Notes: a model not told the origin generated them from the sequence alone. A stretch of 64,000 nt of DNA from an uncultured Cohaesibacter sp. (GCF_963677725.1 NZ_OY782507.1:4384171-4448170), one strand, 5' to 3'. Counted from the stretch's first letter, positions 13,774-26,414 are shown. Made by a program: numbers and translations.

Positions 13774-14244
13774 ATGTCACGTCGCCATAGTGCAGAAAAA
13801 CGCGTTATCAACCCGGATCCTAAGTTCGGTGATATCGTGATTTCCAAATTCATGAACAGCATCATGCTGGACGGTAAAAAATCTGTTTCCGAACGGATTG
13901 TTTACGGTGCTCTTGACGCTGTCGAAGGTAAGCTGAAACAGAATCCGGTAGAAGTGTTCCACACTGCTCTGGAAAATGTGATGCCTGCCGTAGAAGTTCG
14001 CTCCCGCCGCGTTGGTGGTGCGACTTATCAGGTTCCTGTTGATGTTCGTACAGAGCGCAAACAGGCCCTGGCTATCCGTTGGATCATTGCAGCGGCCCGC
14101 AATCGTAACGAACGCACCATGATTGATCGCCTGTCTGGCGAGCTTCTGGACGCTTTCAACAACCGCGGCTCTGCAGTCAAGAAACGCGAAGATACGCACC
14201 GTATGGCGGAAGCCAACCGTGCCTTCTCGCATTATCGCTGGTAA
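13774..14244 (+). CDS. rpsG: 30S ribosomal protein S7
   Basis: S7 nucleates assembly of the 30S head and lies at the E site. The 156-residue product begins [10 protein letters not shown] and has the S7 signature around [17 protein letters not shown] (about residues 11-27) and the C-terminal [21 protein letters not shown] tail. It lies between rpsL and fusA with short gaps. In enterobacteria S7 is the translational repressor of this operon; no such binding site is evident in the 24-base rpsL-rpsG gap here. Confidence 0.99.
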   Translation: MSRRHSAEKRVINPDPKFGDIVISKFMNSIMLDGKKSVSERIVYGALDAVEGKLKQNPVEVFHTALENVMPAVEVRSRRVGGATYQVPVDVRTERKQALAIRWIIAAARNRNERTMIDRLSGELLDAFNNRGSAVKKREDTHRMAEANRAFSHYRW

Positions 14245-14262
14245 ACCTTTAGGGGCGAAGTC

Positions 14263-16338
14263 ATGGCACGCAGCCACAAGATTGAGGATTATCGTAACTT
14301 CGGCATCATGGCACACATTGATGCTGGTAAGACGACTACTACTGAGCGTATCCTCTACTACACTGGTAAAAGCCACAAGATTGGCGAAGTTCATGATGGT
14401 GCTGCCACCATGGACTGGATGGAGCAGGAGCAGGAACGTGGCATCACGATTACCTCCGCTGCTACCACCTGTTTCTGGCGGGAAAAACGCCTGAACATCA
14501 TCGATACTCCGGGCCACGTTGACTTCACCATTGAAGTTGAGCGTTCGCTTCGCGTGCTCGATGGTGCTGTCTGTGCACTCGATGCCAACGCTGGTGTTGA
14601 GCCTCAGACCGAAACCGTTTGGCGTCAGGCTGACAAATACAACGTTCCCCGGATGATCTTCGTCAACAAGATGGACAAGCTTGGTGCCGACTTCTTTCGC
14701 TGCGTTGAAATGATCAAGGAGCGCCTCGGTGCGACCCCTCTGTGCCTGCAGTTGCCAATTGGTTCTGAGAGCGAATTTACCGGTGTGATCGATCTGGTTC
14801 AGATGAAATCTATCATCTGGCTGGAAGAATCTCTCGGCGCCAAATTCGAAATCGGCGATATCCCTGCTGAGCTTGAAGATCAGGCTGCAGAATATCGTGA
14901 GCTGCTCGTTGAGACGGTTGTTGAAGCCGATGAGGAAGCTATGGAAGCTTACCTCGAAGGTGAAGAGCCCTCTGTCGAGAAGCTGATGTCGCTGATCCGT
15001 CATGGTACGATCGCTAACGACTTCGTTCCAATTCTTTGCGGTACTGCATTCAAGAACAAAGGCGTCCAGCCTCTGCTTGATGCCGTTGTGGACTATCTTC
15101 CTAGCCCAGTCGACATTGATGCCATCAAAGGCATTGACGTCAAAACGGAAGAAGAAACCACGCGTCCTGCTTCTGATGACGAGCCATTTGCCATGCTGGC
15201 GTTCAAGATCATGAACGACCCGTTTGTTGGTTCGCTGACCTTCTGCCGCATCTATTCCGGTACGCTCGATGCAGGGTCTTCTGTATTGAACACCGTGAAA
15301 GAGAAACGTGAGCGTGTTGGTCGTATGCTTCAGATGCACTCCAACTCTCGGGAAGACATCAAACAGGCTTGCGCTGGCGACATCGTTGCTATTGCCGGTC
15401 TGAAGGACACCACCACGGGTGACACTCTGTGTGATCCGCTGCGTCCCGTCATTCTTGAGCGCATGGAGTTCCCTGATCCGGTTATCGAGATCGCTGTTGA
15501 GCCGAAAACCAAGGCTGACCAGGAGAAAATGGGCCTCGCGCTCAATCGTCTGGCTGCTGAGGATCCGTCCTTCCGCGTGAAAACCGATGAAGAATCCGGT
15601 CAGACCATCATGGCTGGCATGGGTGAGCTTCATCTGGACATTCTCGTTGATCGTATGAAGCGCGAATTCAAGGTTGAGGCAAATATCGGTGCGCCGCAGG
15701 TTGCCTACCGTGAAACCATCAGCCGTGATGAAACCGTCGACTACACGCATAAGAAACAGTCCGGTGGTACCGGTCAGTTCGGTCGCGTGAAGATGATTAT
15801 CGGTCCTAACGAGCCTGGTGCTGGTTTCGAGTTCAAGTCTTCGATTGTTGGTGGTGCTATTCCCAAGGAATATATCCCTGGCGTTGAAAAAGGTATCCAG
15901 TCTGTCATGACCGCAGGTCCGATTGCTGGCTTCCCGATGGTAGACATCAAGGTCGAGCTGATCGACGGTGCCTTCCATGACGTTGACTCCAGCGTTCTGG
16001 CCTTTGAGATCGCGGCTCGTGCCGGTTTCCGTGAAGGGTGTCAGAAGGCAGGTCCTAAACTGCTCGAACCAATGATGAAAGTCGAAGTTGTCACTCCTGA
16101 AGAATATATGGGCGACATCATCGGCGACATTAACTCCCGTCGTGGTCAGATCTCCGGAACTGAAGCACGCGGTGTTGTTACCGTTATCAGCGCCATGGTG
16201 CCGCTGGCGAACATGTTCGGCTATGTGAACAATCTTCGTTCCATGTCGCAGGGTCGCGCGCAGTATTCGATGGTGTTCGATCACTACTCACAAGTGCCGC
16301 AGGCAGTTGCAGACGAGGTTCAGTCGAAATACGCCTAA
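14263..16338 (+). CDS. fusA: Translation elongation factor G
   Basis: EF-G is the GTPase that drives mRNA-tRNA translocation and, with RRF, ribosome recycling. The 691-residue length is standard. GTP-binding motifs are AHIDAGKT (residues 17-24), DTPGHVDF and NKMDK (about 135-139); switch I RGITI is intact. Domains II to V follow, including the [10 protein letters not shown] segment of domain III. It lies 18 bases after rpsG and 48 bases before tuf in the str operon. Confidence 0.99.
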   Translation: MARSHKIEDYRNFGIMAHIDAGKTTTTERILYYTGKSHKIGEVHDGAATMDWMEQEQERGITITSAATTCFWREKRLNIIDTPGHVDFTIEVERSLRVLDGAVCALDANAGVEPQTETVWRQADKYNVPRMIFVNKMDKLGADFFRCVEMIKERLGATPLCLQLPIGSESEFTGVIDLVQMKSIIWLEESLGAKFEIGDIPAELEDQAAEYRELLVETVVEADEEAMEAYLEGEEPSVEKLMSLIRHGTIANDFVPILCGTAFKNKGVQPLLDAVVDYLPSPVDIDAIKGIDVKTEEETTRPASDDEPFAMLAFKIMNDPFVGSLTFCRIYSGTLDAGSSVLNTVKEKRERVGRMLQMHSNSREDIKQACAGDIVAIAGLKDTTTGDTLCDPLRPVILERMEFPDPVIEIAVEPKTKADQEKMGLALNRLAAEDPSFRVKTDEESGQTIMAGMGELHLDILVDRMKREFKVEANIGAPQVAYRETISRDETVDYTHKKQSGGTGQFGRVKMIIGPNEPGAGFEFKSSIVGGAIPKEYIPGVEKGIQSVMTAGPIAGFPMVDIKVELIDGAFHDVDSSVLAFEIAARAGFREGCQKAGPKLLEPMMKVEVVTPEEYMGDIIGDINSRRGQISGTEARGVVTVISAMVPLANMFGYVNNLRSMSQGRAQYSMVFDHYSQVPQAVADEVQSKYA

Positions 16339-16386
16339 ACCTCACACAGTCGCACTTTTTGTAATTTCGAGAATGGAGACTTTCCT

Positions 16387-17577
<1,191 letters not shown>

Positions 17578-17588
17578 TCATTAGGGCA

Positions 17589-17617
17589 GGGGTGCGGGAA
17601 TACCCTTTTCGCACCCC
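17589..17617 (+). promoter_or_regulatory. Hairpin between tuf and rpsJ
   Basis: GGGGTGCG (17589-17596) and CGCACCCC (17610-17617) form a perfect 8-bp stem with a 13-base loop, followed by AGTCTTTT. It may be a weak terminator or attenuator separating the str unit from the S10 operon, leaving only 20 bases to the rpsJ start. Confidence 0.5.
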
Positions 17618-17637
17618 AGTCTTTTGAGGTTGAAAAT

Positions 17638-17946
17638 ATGAACGGTCAGAATATTCGAATTCGCCTTAAGGCATTCGACCATCGCATTCTCGATACGTCG
17701 GCAAAAGAAATCGTATCCACAGCTAAGCGCACAGGCGCCAATGTTCGTGGTCCGGTTCCGCTTCCGACCCACATCGAGAAGTTCACTGTCAACCGTTCGC
17801 CGCATGTAAACAAGAAAAGCCGTGAGCAGTTCGAGATCCGTACGCACAAGCGTCTCCTCGACATCATTGACCCGACCCCACAGACGGTTGATGCCCTCAT
17901 GAAGCTTGATCTTGCGGCCGGTGTGGACGTTGAAATTAAGCTCTAA
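17638..17946 (+). CDS. rpsJ: 30S ribosomal protein S10
   Basis: S10 is a protein of the 30S head and also forms the NusB-S10 antitermination complex. The product has 102 residues: [19 protein letters not shown] at the start and the [28 protein letters not shown] loop region, both typical. It opens the S10 operon; rplC starts 25 bases after its stop. Confidence 0.99.
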   Translation: MNGQNIRIRLKAFDHRILDTSAKEIVSTAKRTGANVRGPVPLPTHIEKFTVNRSPHVNKKSREQFEIRTHKRLLDIIDPTPQTVDALMKLDLAAGVDVEIKL

Positions 17947-17971
17947 CATTGAGCGAGAGGCAAGAGTAGCC

Positions 17972-18688
17972 ATGCGTTCTGGTGTGATCGCACAGAAGTT
18001 GGGAATGACCCGCATTTATACCGAGAGCGGTGAACACGTTCCGGTAACCGTTCTCAAAGTAGAGAACTGCCAGGTTGTTGCTCAGCGTACTGTTGAGAAA
18101 AACGGCTATACCGCACTTCAGTTGGGTGCAGGTAAGGCCAAAGTTAAAAATGTTTCGCAGCCTATGCGCGGCCACTTCGCCGTTGCCAAGGTGGAGCCGA
18201 AACGTAAAGTTGCTGAATTCCGTGTCAGCGAAGACAATCTTATTGATGTCGGCGCTGAATTGACCGCGGATCACTATGTTGCTGGTCAGCATGTGGATGT
18301 TATCGGGACTTCGATTGGTAAAGGCTTTGCCGGCGCCATGAAACGCCACAACTTCGGTGGTGGTCGTGCGACCCATGGTAACTCCCTTTCGCACCGTGCT
18401 CACGGTTCGACTGGTCAGTGTCAGGATCCCGGCAAGGTCTTCAAGGGCAAGAAAATGGCTGGCCACATGGGTGCAACCCGTGTGACGACGCAGAACTTGA
18501 AAGTCGTCAAAACTGACGCCGATCGTGGTCTGGTTCTGGTACAGGGTGCTGTGCCTGGTTCCAAGGGCGGTTGGATCCTTATCAAGGATGCTGTCAAGAA
18601 AGCCCGTCCGGCCGAGGCTCCGCTTCCTGGTGCTGTTCGTGCCGCTGAAGCTCCTGCTGAAGAAGCTGCTACGGAGGGTGCTGAATAA
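17972..18688 (+). CDS. rplC: 50S ribosomal protein L3
   Basis: L3 binds 23S rRNA close to the peptidyl transferase centre and starts 50S assembly. I use ATG at 17972 (238 residues, [14 protein letters not shown]), which matches the family N-terminus; the upstream in-frame ATG at 17906 lies inside rpsJ. The long central loop ([20 protein letters not shown]) that reaches the active site is intact. An Ala/Glu-rich C-terminal tail (about residues 213-238) is common in alphaproteobacteria. Its stop overlaps the rplD start (TAATG). Confidence 0.98.
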   Translation: MRSGVIAQKLGMTRIYTESGEHVPVTVLKVENCQVVAQRTVEKNGYTALQLGAGKAKVKNVSQPMRGHFAVAKVEPKRKVAEFRVSEDNLIDVGAELTADHYVAGQHVDVIGTSIGKGFAGAMKRHNFGGGRATHGNSLSHRAHGSTGQCQDPGKVFKGKKMAGHMGATRVTTQNLKVVKTDADRGLVLVQGAVPGSKGGWILIKDAVKKARPAEAPLPGAVRAAEAPAEEAATEGAE

Positions 18689-19308
18689 TGGAATTGCAAG
18701 TCAAAACCCTTGATGGCGGTGATGCCGGTTCTGTTGCTGTTTCTGAAGATGTGTTCGGTCTCGAACCACGTGCGGACATTCTTGCCCGCATGGTTCGCTA
18801 CCAGCAGATGAAGAAAATGGCCGGCACTCACAAGACCAAGACCCGTGCTGAAATCACGGGCACCACCAAGAAATACCTTCGTCAGAAGGGTTCCGGTGGC
18901 GCTCGTCACGGCAACAAAAAAGTGCCGCAGTTCCGTGGTGGTGGTCGCGCATTTGGTCCGGTTGTTCGCTCTCATGCGATCGAGCTGCCAAAGAAAATTC
19001 GTGCGCTGGCTCTGAAGCATGCTCTGTCTTCCAAAGTCAAAAATGATAGCATTATCATTATTGATGACATGAAGGCGGAGGCGCCAAAGACGGCAGCTGT
19101 GAAAAAACAGATCTCCGGTCTGGGCATCGAAAATGCTCTGTTCATTTCCGGTCAGGAAGTGGACGACAATTTCGCAAAAGCTGCCCGCAACATCATCGGT
19201 ATCGATGTGCTGCCGGTTCAGGGTATCAATGTTCTTGATGTTCTGCGTCGCGACACTCTGGTGCTGAGCAAGGCCGCAGTCGATGCTCTGGAGGCACGGT
19301 TCAAATGA
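18688..19308 (+). CDS. rplD: 50S ribosomal protein L4
   Basis: L4 lines the peptide exit tunnel; in E. coli it also represses the S10 operon. The product has 206 residues with the extended tunnel loop containing [15 protein letters not shown] and [11 protein letters not shown] (about residues 64-92). It overlaps rplC by one base and rplW by four, indicating tight translational coupling. Confidence 0.98.
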   Translation: MELQVKTLDGGDAGSVAVSEDVFGLEPRADILARMVRYQQMKKMAGTHKTKTRAEITGTTKKYLRQKGSGGARHGNKKVPQFRGGGRAFGPVVRSHAIELPKKIRALALKHALSSKVKNDSIIIIDDMKAEAPKTAAVKKQISGLGIENALFISGQEVDDNFAKAARNIIGIDVLPVQGINVLDVLRRDTLVLSKAAVDALEARFK

Positions 19309-19598
19309 CCAACCTTCGTCATTACGATATCATCCGCAGCCCGGTGATCACCGAGAAGGCAACCATTCAGTCAGAAGACGACAAGGTTGTGTTCAACGTG
19401 TCCAAGGATGCGACTAAACCAGAAATCAAGGCCGCAGTTGAGGCTCTGTTTTCGGTGAAAGTCAAAAGTGTGAACACTCTGGTCCGCAAGGGCAAGGTGA
19501 AACGCTTCAAAGGCATCATCGGTAAGCAGGTCGACGTGAAAAAAGCGATTGTCACCCTCGAAGAGGGCCAGTCCATCGACGTCACGACTGGTCTTTAA
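19305..19598 (+). CDS. rplW: 50S ribosomal protein L23
   Basis: L23 sits at the tunnel exit and is the docking site for trigger factor and SRP. The 97-residue product has the conserved [12 protein letters not shown] start and the [14 protein letters not shown] loop. The ATGA overlap with rplD shows coupling; rplB follows after 25 bases. Confidence 0.98.
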   Translation: MTNLRHYDIIRSPVITEKATIQSEDDKVVFNVSKDATKPEIKAAVEALFSVKVKSVNTLVRKGKVKRFKGIIGKQVDVKKAIVTLEEGQSIDVTTGL

Positions 19599-19623
19599 AG
19601 AACGCGTGGATAGGCTTTAAGTC

Positions 19624-20457
19624 ATGGCACTCAAGACCTTTAAACCGACTAGCCCGGGCCAGCGTCAGTTGGTGATTGTAGACCGCTCCGATCTTTGGAA
19701 AGGCAAGCCGGTCAAAACACTCACCGAGGGTTTGACCAAGTCTGGCGGTCGTAACAACTATGGTCGCGTCACGGCACGTCGTCGTGGTGGCGGTCATAAA
19801 CGCAGCTATCGCATCATCGATTTCAAGCGTCAGAAGTTTGACGTTTTGGGAACGGTGGAGCGTCTGGAATATGATCCAAACCGTACTGCTTTCATTGCTC
19901 TCATCACCTATGAAGATGGCGAGCAGGCATACATCCTGGCTCCTCAGCGCCTGCGCGCTGGCGACAAGGTGATTGCTTCCCAGAAAGCTGACATCAAGCC
20001 AGGCAACGCTATGCCTTTGGCCAACATGCCTGTCGGTACCATCATCCACAATGTGGAGATGAAGCCAGGCAAAGGTGGTCAGATCGCTCGCTCTGCTGGT
20101 GGATATGCTCAGCTGGTCGGACGTGATGCGGGTTATGCGATCATTCGTTTGAATTCCGGTGAAACCCGTCTGGTTCTCGGCAGCTGTATGGCTACCGTAG
20201 GCGCCGTTTCCAACCCGGAACATTCGAACATCAATCATGGTAAAGCTGGTCGTAACCGTTGGCTCGGTAAACGTCCAGAAGTGCGCGGTGTCGTTATGAA
20301 CCCGGTTGACCACCCACATGGTGGTGGTGAGGGCCGGACCTCTGGTGGTCGCCATCCTGTGTCTCCATGGGGTAAACCTACCAAAGGCAAGCGTACTCGC
20401 TCCAACAAGTCGACCGACAAGTTTATTGTTCGTAGTCGTCATCAGCGCAAGAAATAA
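19624..20457 (+). CDS. rplB: 50S ribosomal protein L2
   Basis: L2 is needed for subunit association and supports the peptidyl transferase centre. The product has 277 residues. The N-terminal [11 protein letters not shown], the [11 protein letters not shown] segment and the C-terminal [17 protein letters not shown] signature containing the essential histidine are all present. It is followed after 10 bases by rpsS. Confidence 0.99.
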   Translation: MALKTFKPTSPGQRQLVIVDRSDLWKGKPVKTLTEGLTKSGGRNNYGRVTARRRGGGHKRSYRIIDFKRQKFDVLGTVERLEYDPNRTAFIALITYEDGEQAYILAPQRLRAGDKVIASQKADIKPGNAMPLANMPVGTIIHNVEMKPGKGGQIARSAGGYAQLVGRDAGYAIIRLNSGETRLVLGSCMATVGAVSNPEHSNINHGKAGRNRWLGKRPEVRGVVMNPVDHPHGGGEGRTSGGRHPVSPWGKPTKGKRTRSNKSTDKFIVRSRHQRKK

Positions 20458-20467
20458 GGGTTAACCG

Positions 20468-20746
20468 ATGGCACGTTCTGTTTGGAAAGGTCCGTTTGTC
20501 GACGGATACCTCCTAAAGAAGGCAGACAAGGTTCGCTCCTCTGGTCGTAACGAAGTGATCAAGACGTGGAGCCGACGCTCCACGATCCTTCCGCACTTCG
20601 TCGGTCTCACCTTCGGTGTGTATAACGGTCAGAAACATGTACCTGTTTCCGTCTCTGAAGAGATGGTCGGGCACAAGTTTGGCGAATTTTCTCCGACCCG
20701 TAACTACTACGGTCACGGGGCCGACAAAAAGTCGAAGAGGAAATAA
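20468..20746 (+). CDS. rpsS: 30S ribosomal protein S19
   Basis: S19 binds 16S rRNA in the 30S head with S13 and contacts A-site tRNA. The product has 92 residues; [16 protein letters not shown] and the [17 protein letters not shown] signature are intact. Its stop overlaps the rplV start by one base (TAATG). Confidence 0.98.
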   Translation: MARSVWKGPFVDGYLLKKADKVRSSGRNEVIKTWSRRSTILPHFVGLTFGVYNGQKHVPVSVSEEMVGHKFGEFSPTRNYYGHGADKKSKRK

Positions 20747-21126
20747 TGGGTAAGGCAAAACGCGCACGCGTCCTGAAAGACAACGAAGCGAAAGCGGTCT
20801 CCCGCATGCTTCGTACGTCTCCGCAGAAGCTGAACCTTGTCGCAGCAATGATTCGCGGGAAGAAGGTTGATGCCGCTCTGGCTGACCTGACATTCTCCTC
20901 AAAGCGCATTGCACGTGATGTTAAAAAGTGTTTGGAATCTGCGATCGCCAACGCTGAAAACAACCATGAACTGGATGTTGACAGCCTGATCGTAGCAGAA
21001 GCTTATGTTGGTAAGGCACTTGTGATGAAACGCTGGCAGCCACGTGCTCGTGGTCGTGTTGGCAAGATCCTCAAGCCTTTCTCCAACCTGACGATCGTTG
21101 TTCGTGAAGTTGAGGAGGCAGCCTGA
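20746..21126 (+). CDS. rplV: 50S ribosomal protein L22
   Basis: L22 spans all 23S domains and its beta-hairpin lines the exit tunnel, a site of macrolide resistance changes. The product has 126 residues. The hairpin region is visible at about residues 77-105 ([22 protein letters not shown]). It overlaps both neighbours by one base. Confidence 0.98.
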   Translation: MGKAKRARVLKDNEAKAVSRMLRTSPQKLNLVAAMIRGKKVDAALADLTFSSKRIARDVKKCLESAIANAENNHELDVDSLIVAEAYVGKALVMKRWQPRARGRVGKILKPFSNLTIVVREVEEAA

Positions 21127-21851
21127 TGGGTCACAAGGTAAATCCGATTGGTCTTCGTCTGGGCATCAACCGCACCTGGGATTCTCGTTGGTACGCCAAC
21201 AAGAGTGAGTATGGTTATCTTCTTCATGAAGATTATGCCATCCGGAGCATGCTCGAAAAAGAACTGAAGCAGGCCGCCGTCTCCAAGATCGTGATCGAAC
21301 GTCCGCACAAGAAATGCCGGGTGACCATTCACTCTGCACGTCCGGGCATCGTGATCGGCAAAAAAGGCGCCGACATCGAGAAACTTCGCAAACAGGTTGG
21401 CAAGCTGACCAATTCCGACGTACATATCAACATCGTTGAAGTTCGTAAGCCGGAATGTGATGCAAACCTGGTTGCTCAGTCCATCGCACAGCAGCTCGAA
21501 CGTCGTGTGGCTTTCCGCCGCGCAATGAAGCGTTCGGTTCAGTCTGCAATGCGGATGGGTGCAGAAGGTATTCGTATCAACTGTGCAGGCCGTCTGGGTG
21601 GTGCCGAAATCGCGCGTACCGAATGGTACCGTGAAGGTCGCGTTCCGCTTCATACCCTGCGCGCTGATATTGACTATGGTACTGCTGAAGCTTTGACCGC
21701 TTATGGCATCTCCGGCATCAAGGTGTGGATCTACAAAGGCGAGATCATGGAACATGATCCAATGGCCTCTGAACGTCGCGCATCTGAAGGCTCGGACGGT
21801 GGCAACAGAGATGGTGGTCAGCGTCGTCGTAGCAACAAGCCTGCTGCTTAA
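21126..21851 (+). CDS. rpsC: 30S ribosomal protein S3
   Basis: S3 forms part of the mRNA entry channel and its helicase function. The product has 241 residues: KH domain with [15 protein letters not shown] (about residues 75-89), and a C-terminal domain with the [20 protein letters not shown] signature. The last 25 residues are a charged Gly/Arg tail ([15 protein letters not shown]). It overlaps rplV by one base. Confidence 0.98.
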   Translation: MGHKVNPIGLRLGINRTWDSRWYANKSEYGYLLHEDYAIRSMLEKELKQAAVSKIVIERPHKKCRVTIHSARPGIVIGKKGADIEKLRKQVGKLTNSDVHINIVEVRKPECDANLVAQSIAQQLERRVAFRRAMKRSVQSAMRMGAEGIRINCAGRLGGAEIARTEWYREGRVPLHTLRADIDYGTAEALTAYGISGIKVWIYKGEIMEHDPMASERRASEGSDGGNRDGGQRRRSNKPAA

Positions 21852-21885
21852 TGTTGGTCACAAGCTGAGTTAAGAGAGAAGAACA

Positions 21886-22299
21886 ATGCTGCAACCAAAG
21901 CGCACTAAATACCGCAAGCAGCACAAGGGCCGTATTCATGGCAATGCCAAAGGGGGCTATGAGCTCAACTTTGGCGCCTACGGCCTGAAGGCTCAGGAGC
22001 CTGCGCGTATCACCGCTCGCCAAATTGAGGCTGCGCGTCGTGCTATGACCCGTCACATGAAGCGTGCCGGTCGTGTTTGGATCCGTGTGTTCCCGGACGT
22101 GCCAGTGTCCAAGAAACCTACCGAAGTCCGTATGGGTAAAGGTAAAGGTTCTCCTGAATACTGGGCTGCTCGCGTAGCTCCAGGACGGATTATGTTTGAA
22201 ATTGATGGTGTACCGCTCGATGTAGCGCGGGAAGCCATGCGGCTTGCTGCTGCGAAGTTGCCTATCAAGACACGCTTCGTACAGCGCATCGCCGACTAA
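21886..22299 (+). CDS. rplP: 50S ribosomal protein L16
   Basis: L16 is a late-assembling protein at the A-site side of the 50S subunit. The product has 137 residues, [16 protein letters not shown] at the start and the [14 protein letters not shown] signature at about residues 82-95. It lies 34 bases after rpsC. Confidence 0.98.
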   Translation: MLQPKRTKYRKQHKGRIHGNAKGGYELNFGAYGLKAQEPARITARQIEAARRAMTRHMKRAGRVWIRVFPDVPVSKKPTEVRMGKGKGSPEYWAARVAPGRIMFEIDGVPLDVAREAMRLAAAKLPIKTRFVQRIAD

Positions 22300-22319
22300 C
22301 GGTGTGAAGGGATAGACCC

Positions 22320-22520
22320 ATGAAAGCATCAGATGTCCGCGCGATGACGTCGGACCAAATTACTGACGAGTTGGAAAAACTGAAGAAAGAGCAGCTCAAT
22401 CTGCGCTTTCAGCAGGCCACCGGTCAGTTGGAAAACACAGTGCGTGTACGGCAAGTTCGCCGCGACATCGCACGCCTGATGACCATTGCCCGCGATATGC
22501 GTGCATCGTCAGCAGAATAG
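22320..22520 (+). CDS. rpmC: 50S ribosomal protein L29
   Basis: L29 is a small helical-hairpin protein at the tunnel exit beside L23. The product has 66 residues, with the family pattern [20 protein letters not shown]. It lies between rplP (20-base gap) and rpsQ (10-base gap). Confidence 0.97.
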   Translation: MKASDVRAMTSDQITDELEKLKKEQLNLRFQQATGQLENTVRVRQVRRDIARLMTIARDMRASSAE

Positions 22521-22530
22521 GAGAGACGGG

Positions 22531-22776
22531 ATGCCAAAGAGAATTCTGCAGGGCCTCGTCGTTAGCGACAAGCAAGACAAGACCGTCGTTGTCAAAGTCG
22601 AGCGCCGTTTTACGCATCCTCTTCTTAAGAAGACTGTGCGTCGTTCCAAACGGTACCAGGCTCACGACGAGGGGAATGCCTTCAAAGTAGGTGATCAGAT
22701 CTTCATTCAGGAATCTGCCCCTATTTCGAAATCTAAACGTTGGGTCGTGGTCGGTAAGGATCTTCCTTCCGCATAA
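22531..22776 (+). CDS. rpsQ: 30S ribosomal protein S17
   Basis: S17 is a primary 16S rRNA binder of OB fold. I choose ATG at 22531 (81 residues, [18 protein letters not shown]) behind GGAGAG; an in-frame upstream start at 22486 lies inside rpmC. The KYQAHDE-like S17 signature is present as [15 protein letters not shown]. Confidence 0.97.
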   Translation: MPKRILQGLVVSDKQDKTVVVKVERRFTHPLLKKTVRRSKRYQAHDEGNAFKVGDQIFIQESAPISKSKRWVVVGKDLPSA

Positions 22777-22798
22777 CTCACTTCGATTATTGGACGTA

Positions 22799-22824
22799 TA
22801 CCCGACGCGTTTTGCGTATCGGGA
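22799..22824 (+). promoter_or_regulatory. Hairpin between rpsQ and rplN
   Basis: CCCGA-CGC (22801-22808) pairs with GCG-ta-TCGGG (22814-22823) around a GTTTT loop, then an A-rich run and the rplN RBS. The position is the classical boundary of the S10 and spc operons, so a processing or attenuation role is possible; this is inference. Confidence 0.35.
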
Positions 22825-22845
22825 CAATAAAAAAGGCGGCCAGTC

Positions 22846-23214
22846 ATGATTCAGATGCAAACAAACCTTGACGTCGCGGATAACTCCGGCGCACGTCGTG
22901 TCATGTGCATCAAAGTGCTCGGCGGCTCCAAACGGAAATATGCTGGCATCGGCGACCTCATTGTCGTCTCTGTCAAGGAAGCAATTCCGCGCGGACGCGT
23001 TAAGAAGGGCGATGTGATGAAGGCAGTTGTGGTTCGTACCGCAAAAGCCATTCGTCGTCCGGACGGCAGCGTTATCCGTTTTGACCGTAGTGCAGCTGTT
23101 CTGGTGAACAACAACAAGGAACCAATCGGTACCCGTATCTTCGGCCCGGTTCCTCGTGAGCTTCGTGCTCACAACCATATGAAAATCATTTCCCTTGCTC
23201 CGGAGGTGCTGTAA
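22846..23214 (+). CDS. rplN: 50S ribosomal protein L14
   Basis: L14 lies at the subunit interface and forms bridges with 16S rRNA. The product is 122 residues, [21 protein letters not shown] at the start and [19 protein letters not shown] near the end, both universal. It opens the spc operon part of the run and overlaps rplX by one base (TAATG). Confidence 0.99.
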   Translation: MIQMQTNLDVADNSGARRVMCIKVLGGSKRKYAGIGDLIVVSVKEAIPRGRVKKGDVMKAVVVRTAKAIRRPDGSVIRFDRSAAVLVNNNKEPIGTRIFGPVPRELRAHNHMKIISLAPEVL

Positions 23215-23531
23215 TGGCTGCGAAACTCAAAAAGGGTGATCGCGTCATTGTTCTTGCCGGTAAAGACAAGGGCAAGAGCGGTGAAATTGTGCAGGTAATG
23301 CCAGCTGAAGAGCGGGCACTGGTGCGCGGTATCAATATGGTCAAGCGCCATCAGCGTCAGACGCAGGCTCAGGAAGGCGGCATCATCAATAAAGAAGCCC
23401 CGATCCACCTGTCCAACCTGGCACTGGCGGACCCGAAAGACGGCAAGCCAACACGCGTTGGTTTCACTGTCAAAGAAGACGGCACCAAGGTGCGCGTGGC
23501 CAAACGTTCAGGAGATGTGATCGATGGCTGA
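23214..23531 (+). CDS. rplX: 50S ribosomal protein L24
   Basis: L24 starts 50S assembly and lies near the tunnel exit. The product has 105 residues with the KOW motif [19 protein letters not shown] (residues 5-23). Its end overlaps rplE by 8 bases. Confidence 0.98.
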   Translation: MAAKLKKGDRVIVLAGKDKGKSGEIVQVMPAEERALVRGINMVKRHQRQTQAQEGGIINKEAPIHLSNLALADPKDGKPTRVGFTVKEDGTKVRVAKRSGDVIDG

Positions 23532-24081
23532 GGCTGCATACACTCCGCGTCTGAAGACGCAGTATGAAGACGTTATCCGCGCCAAGATGCAGGAAAAATT
23601 CGAGTTCAGCAATCCTATGAAGATGCCGAAACTCGACAAGATCGTGCTCAATATTGGTGTTGGTGAAGCGGTTGGTGATTCCAAAAAAGTCAAGTCTGCC
23701 TTGGCTGATCTGGAAGCCATCGCCGGTCAGAAGCCGGTCGTAACCAAAGCGCGCAAATCGATTGCTACCTTTAAACTTCGTGAAGGTATGCCGATTGGTG
23801 TGAAGGTTACTCTGCGCGGCGACCGCATGTATGAATTTCTGGATCGTCTGATTACGATTGCACTGCCTCGCGTACGTGACTTTCGTGGTCTTAACGGTAA
23901 AAGCTTTGACGGCAACGGCAACTATGCCATGGGCCTGAAAGAGCATATCGTATTCCCAGAAATCGAATACGACAAAGTTGACCAGATTTGGGGCATGGAC
24001 ATCATCGTTTGCACCACGACAAGCAACGATGAGGAAGCTCGTGCACTTCTGACCGAATTCAACTTCCCGTTCAGCCGATAA
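23524..24081 (+). CDS. rplE: 50S ribosomal protein L5
   Basis: L5 binds 5S rRNA and contacts P-site tRNA and the 30S head. The product has 185 residues with the signature [13 protein letters not shown] and the conserved [19 protein letters not shown] loop. Translation overlaps rplX; rpsN follows after 28 bases. Confidence 0.98.
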   Translation: MAEAAYTPRLKTQYEDVIRAKMQEKFEFSNPMKMPKLDKIVLNIGVGEAVGDSKKVKSALADLEAIAGQKPVVTKARKSIATFKLREGMPIGVKVTLRGDRMYEFLDRLITIALPRVRDFRGLNGKSFDGNGNYAMGLKEHIVFPEIEYDKVDQIWGMDIIVCTTTSNDEEARALLTEFNFPFSR

Positions 24082-24109
24082 GGTCTGCGGAAAGTACGAG
24101 GAAAAAGTA

Positions 24110-24415
24110 ATGGCTAAAAAGAGCGCTGTCGAAAAGAACAAAGCTCGCGCCCGCCTGGCTGAAAAGTATGCTGCAAAGCGTGCGAAACTGAAAGCTATGG
24201 CCAAGGACGAGTCTCTGTCTCTTGAAGAGCGGTTCAAAGCTCGCCTGAAGCTCGCCGAGCTTCCGCGCAACTCCGCATCCATCCGCATCCGCAACCGTTG
24301 TGATGTTACTGGCCGTCCACGCGGCTACTATCGCAAGTTGAAGATGTCCCGTATTTCTCTTCGTCAATTGGGCAATGAGGGTCAAATCCCTGGCCTGGTG
24401 AAGTCGAGCTGGTAA
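24110..24415 (+). CDS. rpsN: 30S ribosomal protein S14 (zinc-independent type)
   Basis: S14 belongs to the 30S head. The product is 101 residues, the long form lacking the four-cysteine zinc motif; the C-terminus [21 protein letters not shown] is typical. GAGG lies before the ATG and rpsH follows after 13 bases. Confidence 0.98.
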   Translation: MAKKSAVEKNKARARLAEKYAAKRAKLKAMAKDESLSLEERFKARLKLAELPRNSASIRIRNRCDVTGRPRGYYRKLKMSRISLRQLGNEGQIPGLVKSSW

Positions 24416-24428
24416 GGAGCGCGGTATT

Positions 24429-24827
24429 ATGGCAATGACCGATCCCTTGGGGGATATGCTGACCCGCATTCGCAATGCGCAGATGCGTAGCAAAACCAAA
24501 GTTTCCACTCCTGCATCCAAATTGCGTCAGCGCGTACTTGACGTTTTGGCTTCAGAAGGGTACATCCGCGGCTACACCACCGTCGAATTTGAAGGCGGTA
24601 AGTCCGAGCTCGAAATCGAATTGAAATATTTCGATGGAGAACCGGTGATCCGTGAAATCCAACGCGTGTCCAAGCCTGGCCGTCGTGTGTATGCGTCTGT
24701 GAAGAATATTCCGCGCATTCAGAACGGTCTTGGCGTGTCGATCGTCTCCACTCCTAAAGGGGTGATGGCCGATCATGACGCTCGTGAGCAAAATGTGGGT
24801 GGTGAGGTTCTGTGTCGCGTCTTCTGA
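24429..24827 (+). CDS. rpsH: 30S ribosomal protein S8
   Basis: S8 binds 16S rRNA helix 21 and, in E. coli, represses the spc operon. The product has 132 residues; [14 protein letters not shown] at the start and the [18 protein letters not shown] signature near the C-terminus are intact. Confidence 0.98.
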   Translation: MAMTDPLGDMLTRIRNAQMRSKTKVSTPASKLRQRVLDVLASEGYIRGYTTVEFEGGKSELEIELKYFDGEPVIREIQRVSKPGRRVYASVKNIPRIQNGLGVSIVSTPKGVMADHDAREQNVGGEVLCRVF

Positions 24828-24871
24828 TGCGACACTGACTTTGTTGCTCTAGATCCGGACAGGTTAGTCTT

Positions 24872-25405
24872 ATGTCACGTATTGGTAAAAAGCCTGTTGC
24901 AGTGCCTGCTGGCGTTACTGCAACGATCGATGGCAAAACCGTCAAAGCGAAAGGTCCAAAGGGCGAATTGTCTTTTGTACTGTGCGATGACGTTGATGCC
25001 AAATTGACGGATGATGGCATTCTGGTAGAGCCACGCAGTGATTCCAAAACTGCACGCTCTTTGTGGGGTATGACCCGCACCCAGATTCTCAACATCCTCA
25101 CTGGTGTTTCTGCAGGTTTCGAAAAGAAACTTGAAATCAACGGCGTTGGTTACCGCGCGCAGCTGAAGGGCAAAGATCTTCAGTTGGCTCTCGGTCTGTC
25201 ACACGATGTTCTCTATGAAGTTCCCGAAGGGATCACGGTTGCTTGTCCAAAGCCAACCGAGATCACTGTGAACGGCATTGACAAACAGGTTGTGGGTCAG
25301 GTTGCTGCAGAAATCCGTAAATATCGTCCGCCCGAGCCCTACAAAGGCAAAGGTATTAGGTATAGTGATGAATTTATCTTCCGCAAGGAAGGTAAGAAGA
25401 AGTAA
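24872..25405 (+). CDS. rplF: 50S ribosomal protein L6
   Basis: L6 lies near the sarcin-ricin loop and the factor-binding centre. The product has 177 residues: [14 protein letters not shown] at the start, two repeated domains, and the signature [14 protein letters not shown] near the end. It lies 44 bases after rpsH and 12 before rplR. Confidence 0.98.
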   Translation: MSRIGKKPVAVPAGVTATIDGKTVKAKGPKGELSFVLCDDVDAKLTDDGILVEPRSDSKTARSLWGMTRTQILNILTGVSAGFEKKLEINGVGYRAQLKGKDLQLALGLSHDVLYEVPEGITVACPKPTEITVNGIDKQVVGQVAAEIRKYRPPEPYKGKGIRYSDEFIFRKEGKKK

Positions 25406-25417
25406 CGGAAACTTATT

Positions 25418-25780
25418 ATGGCGAAGGCACAATCTCAGTTTGAGCGCCGTCGTGCACGTGTACGGCGCGCCCTGAAAAAGACTGCCAACGGCCGTCCGCG
25501 TTTGAGTGTTAACCGGTCTTCCAAGCACATCTATGCACAGATCATTGACGATGAGAAAGGCGTTACACTCGTAGCGGCTTCCTCCATCGAAAAAGATTTG
25601 CGCGAGAAGCTTGCGACCGGCGCGGACAAAGCCGCCGCTTCGGAAGTTGGTAAGCTGATTGCGGAACGCGCAACGGCAGCCGGCGTGAAGGACGTGGTCT
25701 TTGATCGTGGTGGATATATCTATCACGGACGCATCAAATCACTCGCAGATGCTGCGCGTGAAGGCGGATTGAATTTCTAA
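25418..25780 (+). CDS. rplR: 50S ribosomal protein L18
   Basis: L18 binds 5S rRNA with L5. The product has 120 residues with an Arg-rich N-terminus ([14 protein letters not shown]), [20 protein letters not shown], and the C-terminal [23 protein letters not shown]. Confidence 0.98.
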   Translation: MAKAQSQFERRRARVRRALKKTANGRPRLSVNRSSKHIYAQIIDDEKGVTLVAASSIEKDLREKLATGADKAAASEVGKLIAERATAAGVKDVVFDRGGYIYHGRIKSLADAAREGGLNF

Positions 25781-25821
25781 CCGTTCGGGCAACCGATCGC
25801 TCCGACGAGAGAAGAAAACTC

Positions 25822-26370
25822 ATGAACAAGAAGATTGATCGTGAAGAGCGCGAAAGCGAATTCGTCGACCGACTCGTCCACATCAACCGCGTTGCCAAAG
25901 TGGTTAAAGGTGGCCGTCGCTTCGGATTTGCTGCGCTCGTCGTAATTGGTGATCAAAAGGGCCGTGTAGGCTTTGGTCACGGTAAGGCGCGCGAAGTGCC
26001 AGAGGCTATTCGTAAAGCTTCTGACGCAGCCAAGCGTAACATGATCCGCGTGCCTCTGCGTGAGGGTCGTACGCTCCATCATGATGTTGCTGGTCGCCAC
26101 GGCGCTGGTAAAGTCATGCTGCGTGCCGCACCTCCAGGTACCGGTATCATTGCGGGTGGTCCAATGCGTGCAGTGTTTGAAACACTGGGCGTGCAGGACG
26201 TTGTTGCCAAGTCTGTTGGCACTTCCAACCCGTACAACATGGTTCGTGCAACCTTCGATGCCTTGAAAGCAGAAGACAGCCCACGTGGTGTTGCTGCTCG
26301 TCGTGGCCTCAAAGTGTCCACGCTCCAGGCTCGTCGTCGTGTTGTTGACGGAGGTCGTGCTGACGGCTAA
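25822..26370 (+). CDS. rpsE: 30S ribosomal protein S5
   Basis: S5 helps unwind mRNA at the entry channel and affects fidelity and spectinomycin response. The product has 182 residues with the family signature [20 protein letters not shown] (about residues 17-36), including the spectinomycin-loop KGGRRF. The C-terminal domain follows with [13 protein letters not shown]. Confidence 0.98.
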   Translation: MNKKIDREERESEFVDRLVHINRVAKVVKGGRRFGFAALVVIGDQKGRVGFGHGKAREVPEAIRKASDAAKRNMIRVPLREGRTLHHDVAGRHGAGKVMLRAAPPGTGIIAGGPMRAVFETLGVQDVVAKSVGTSNPYNMVRATFDALKAEDSPRGVAARRGLKVSTLQARRRVVDGGRADG

Positions 26371-26414
26371 TCGCCGTTTGCTGATCCTTTCGTCCCAAAG
26401 AAGAGGAGCCGGAC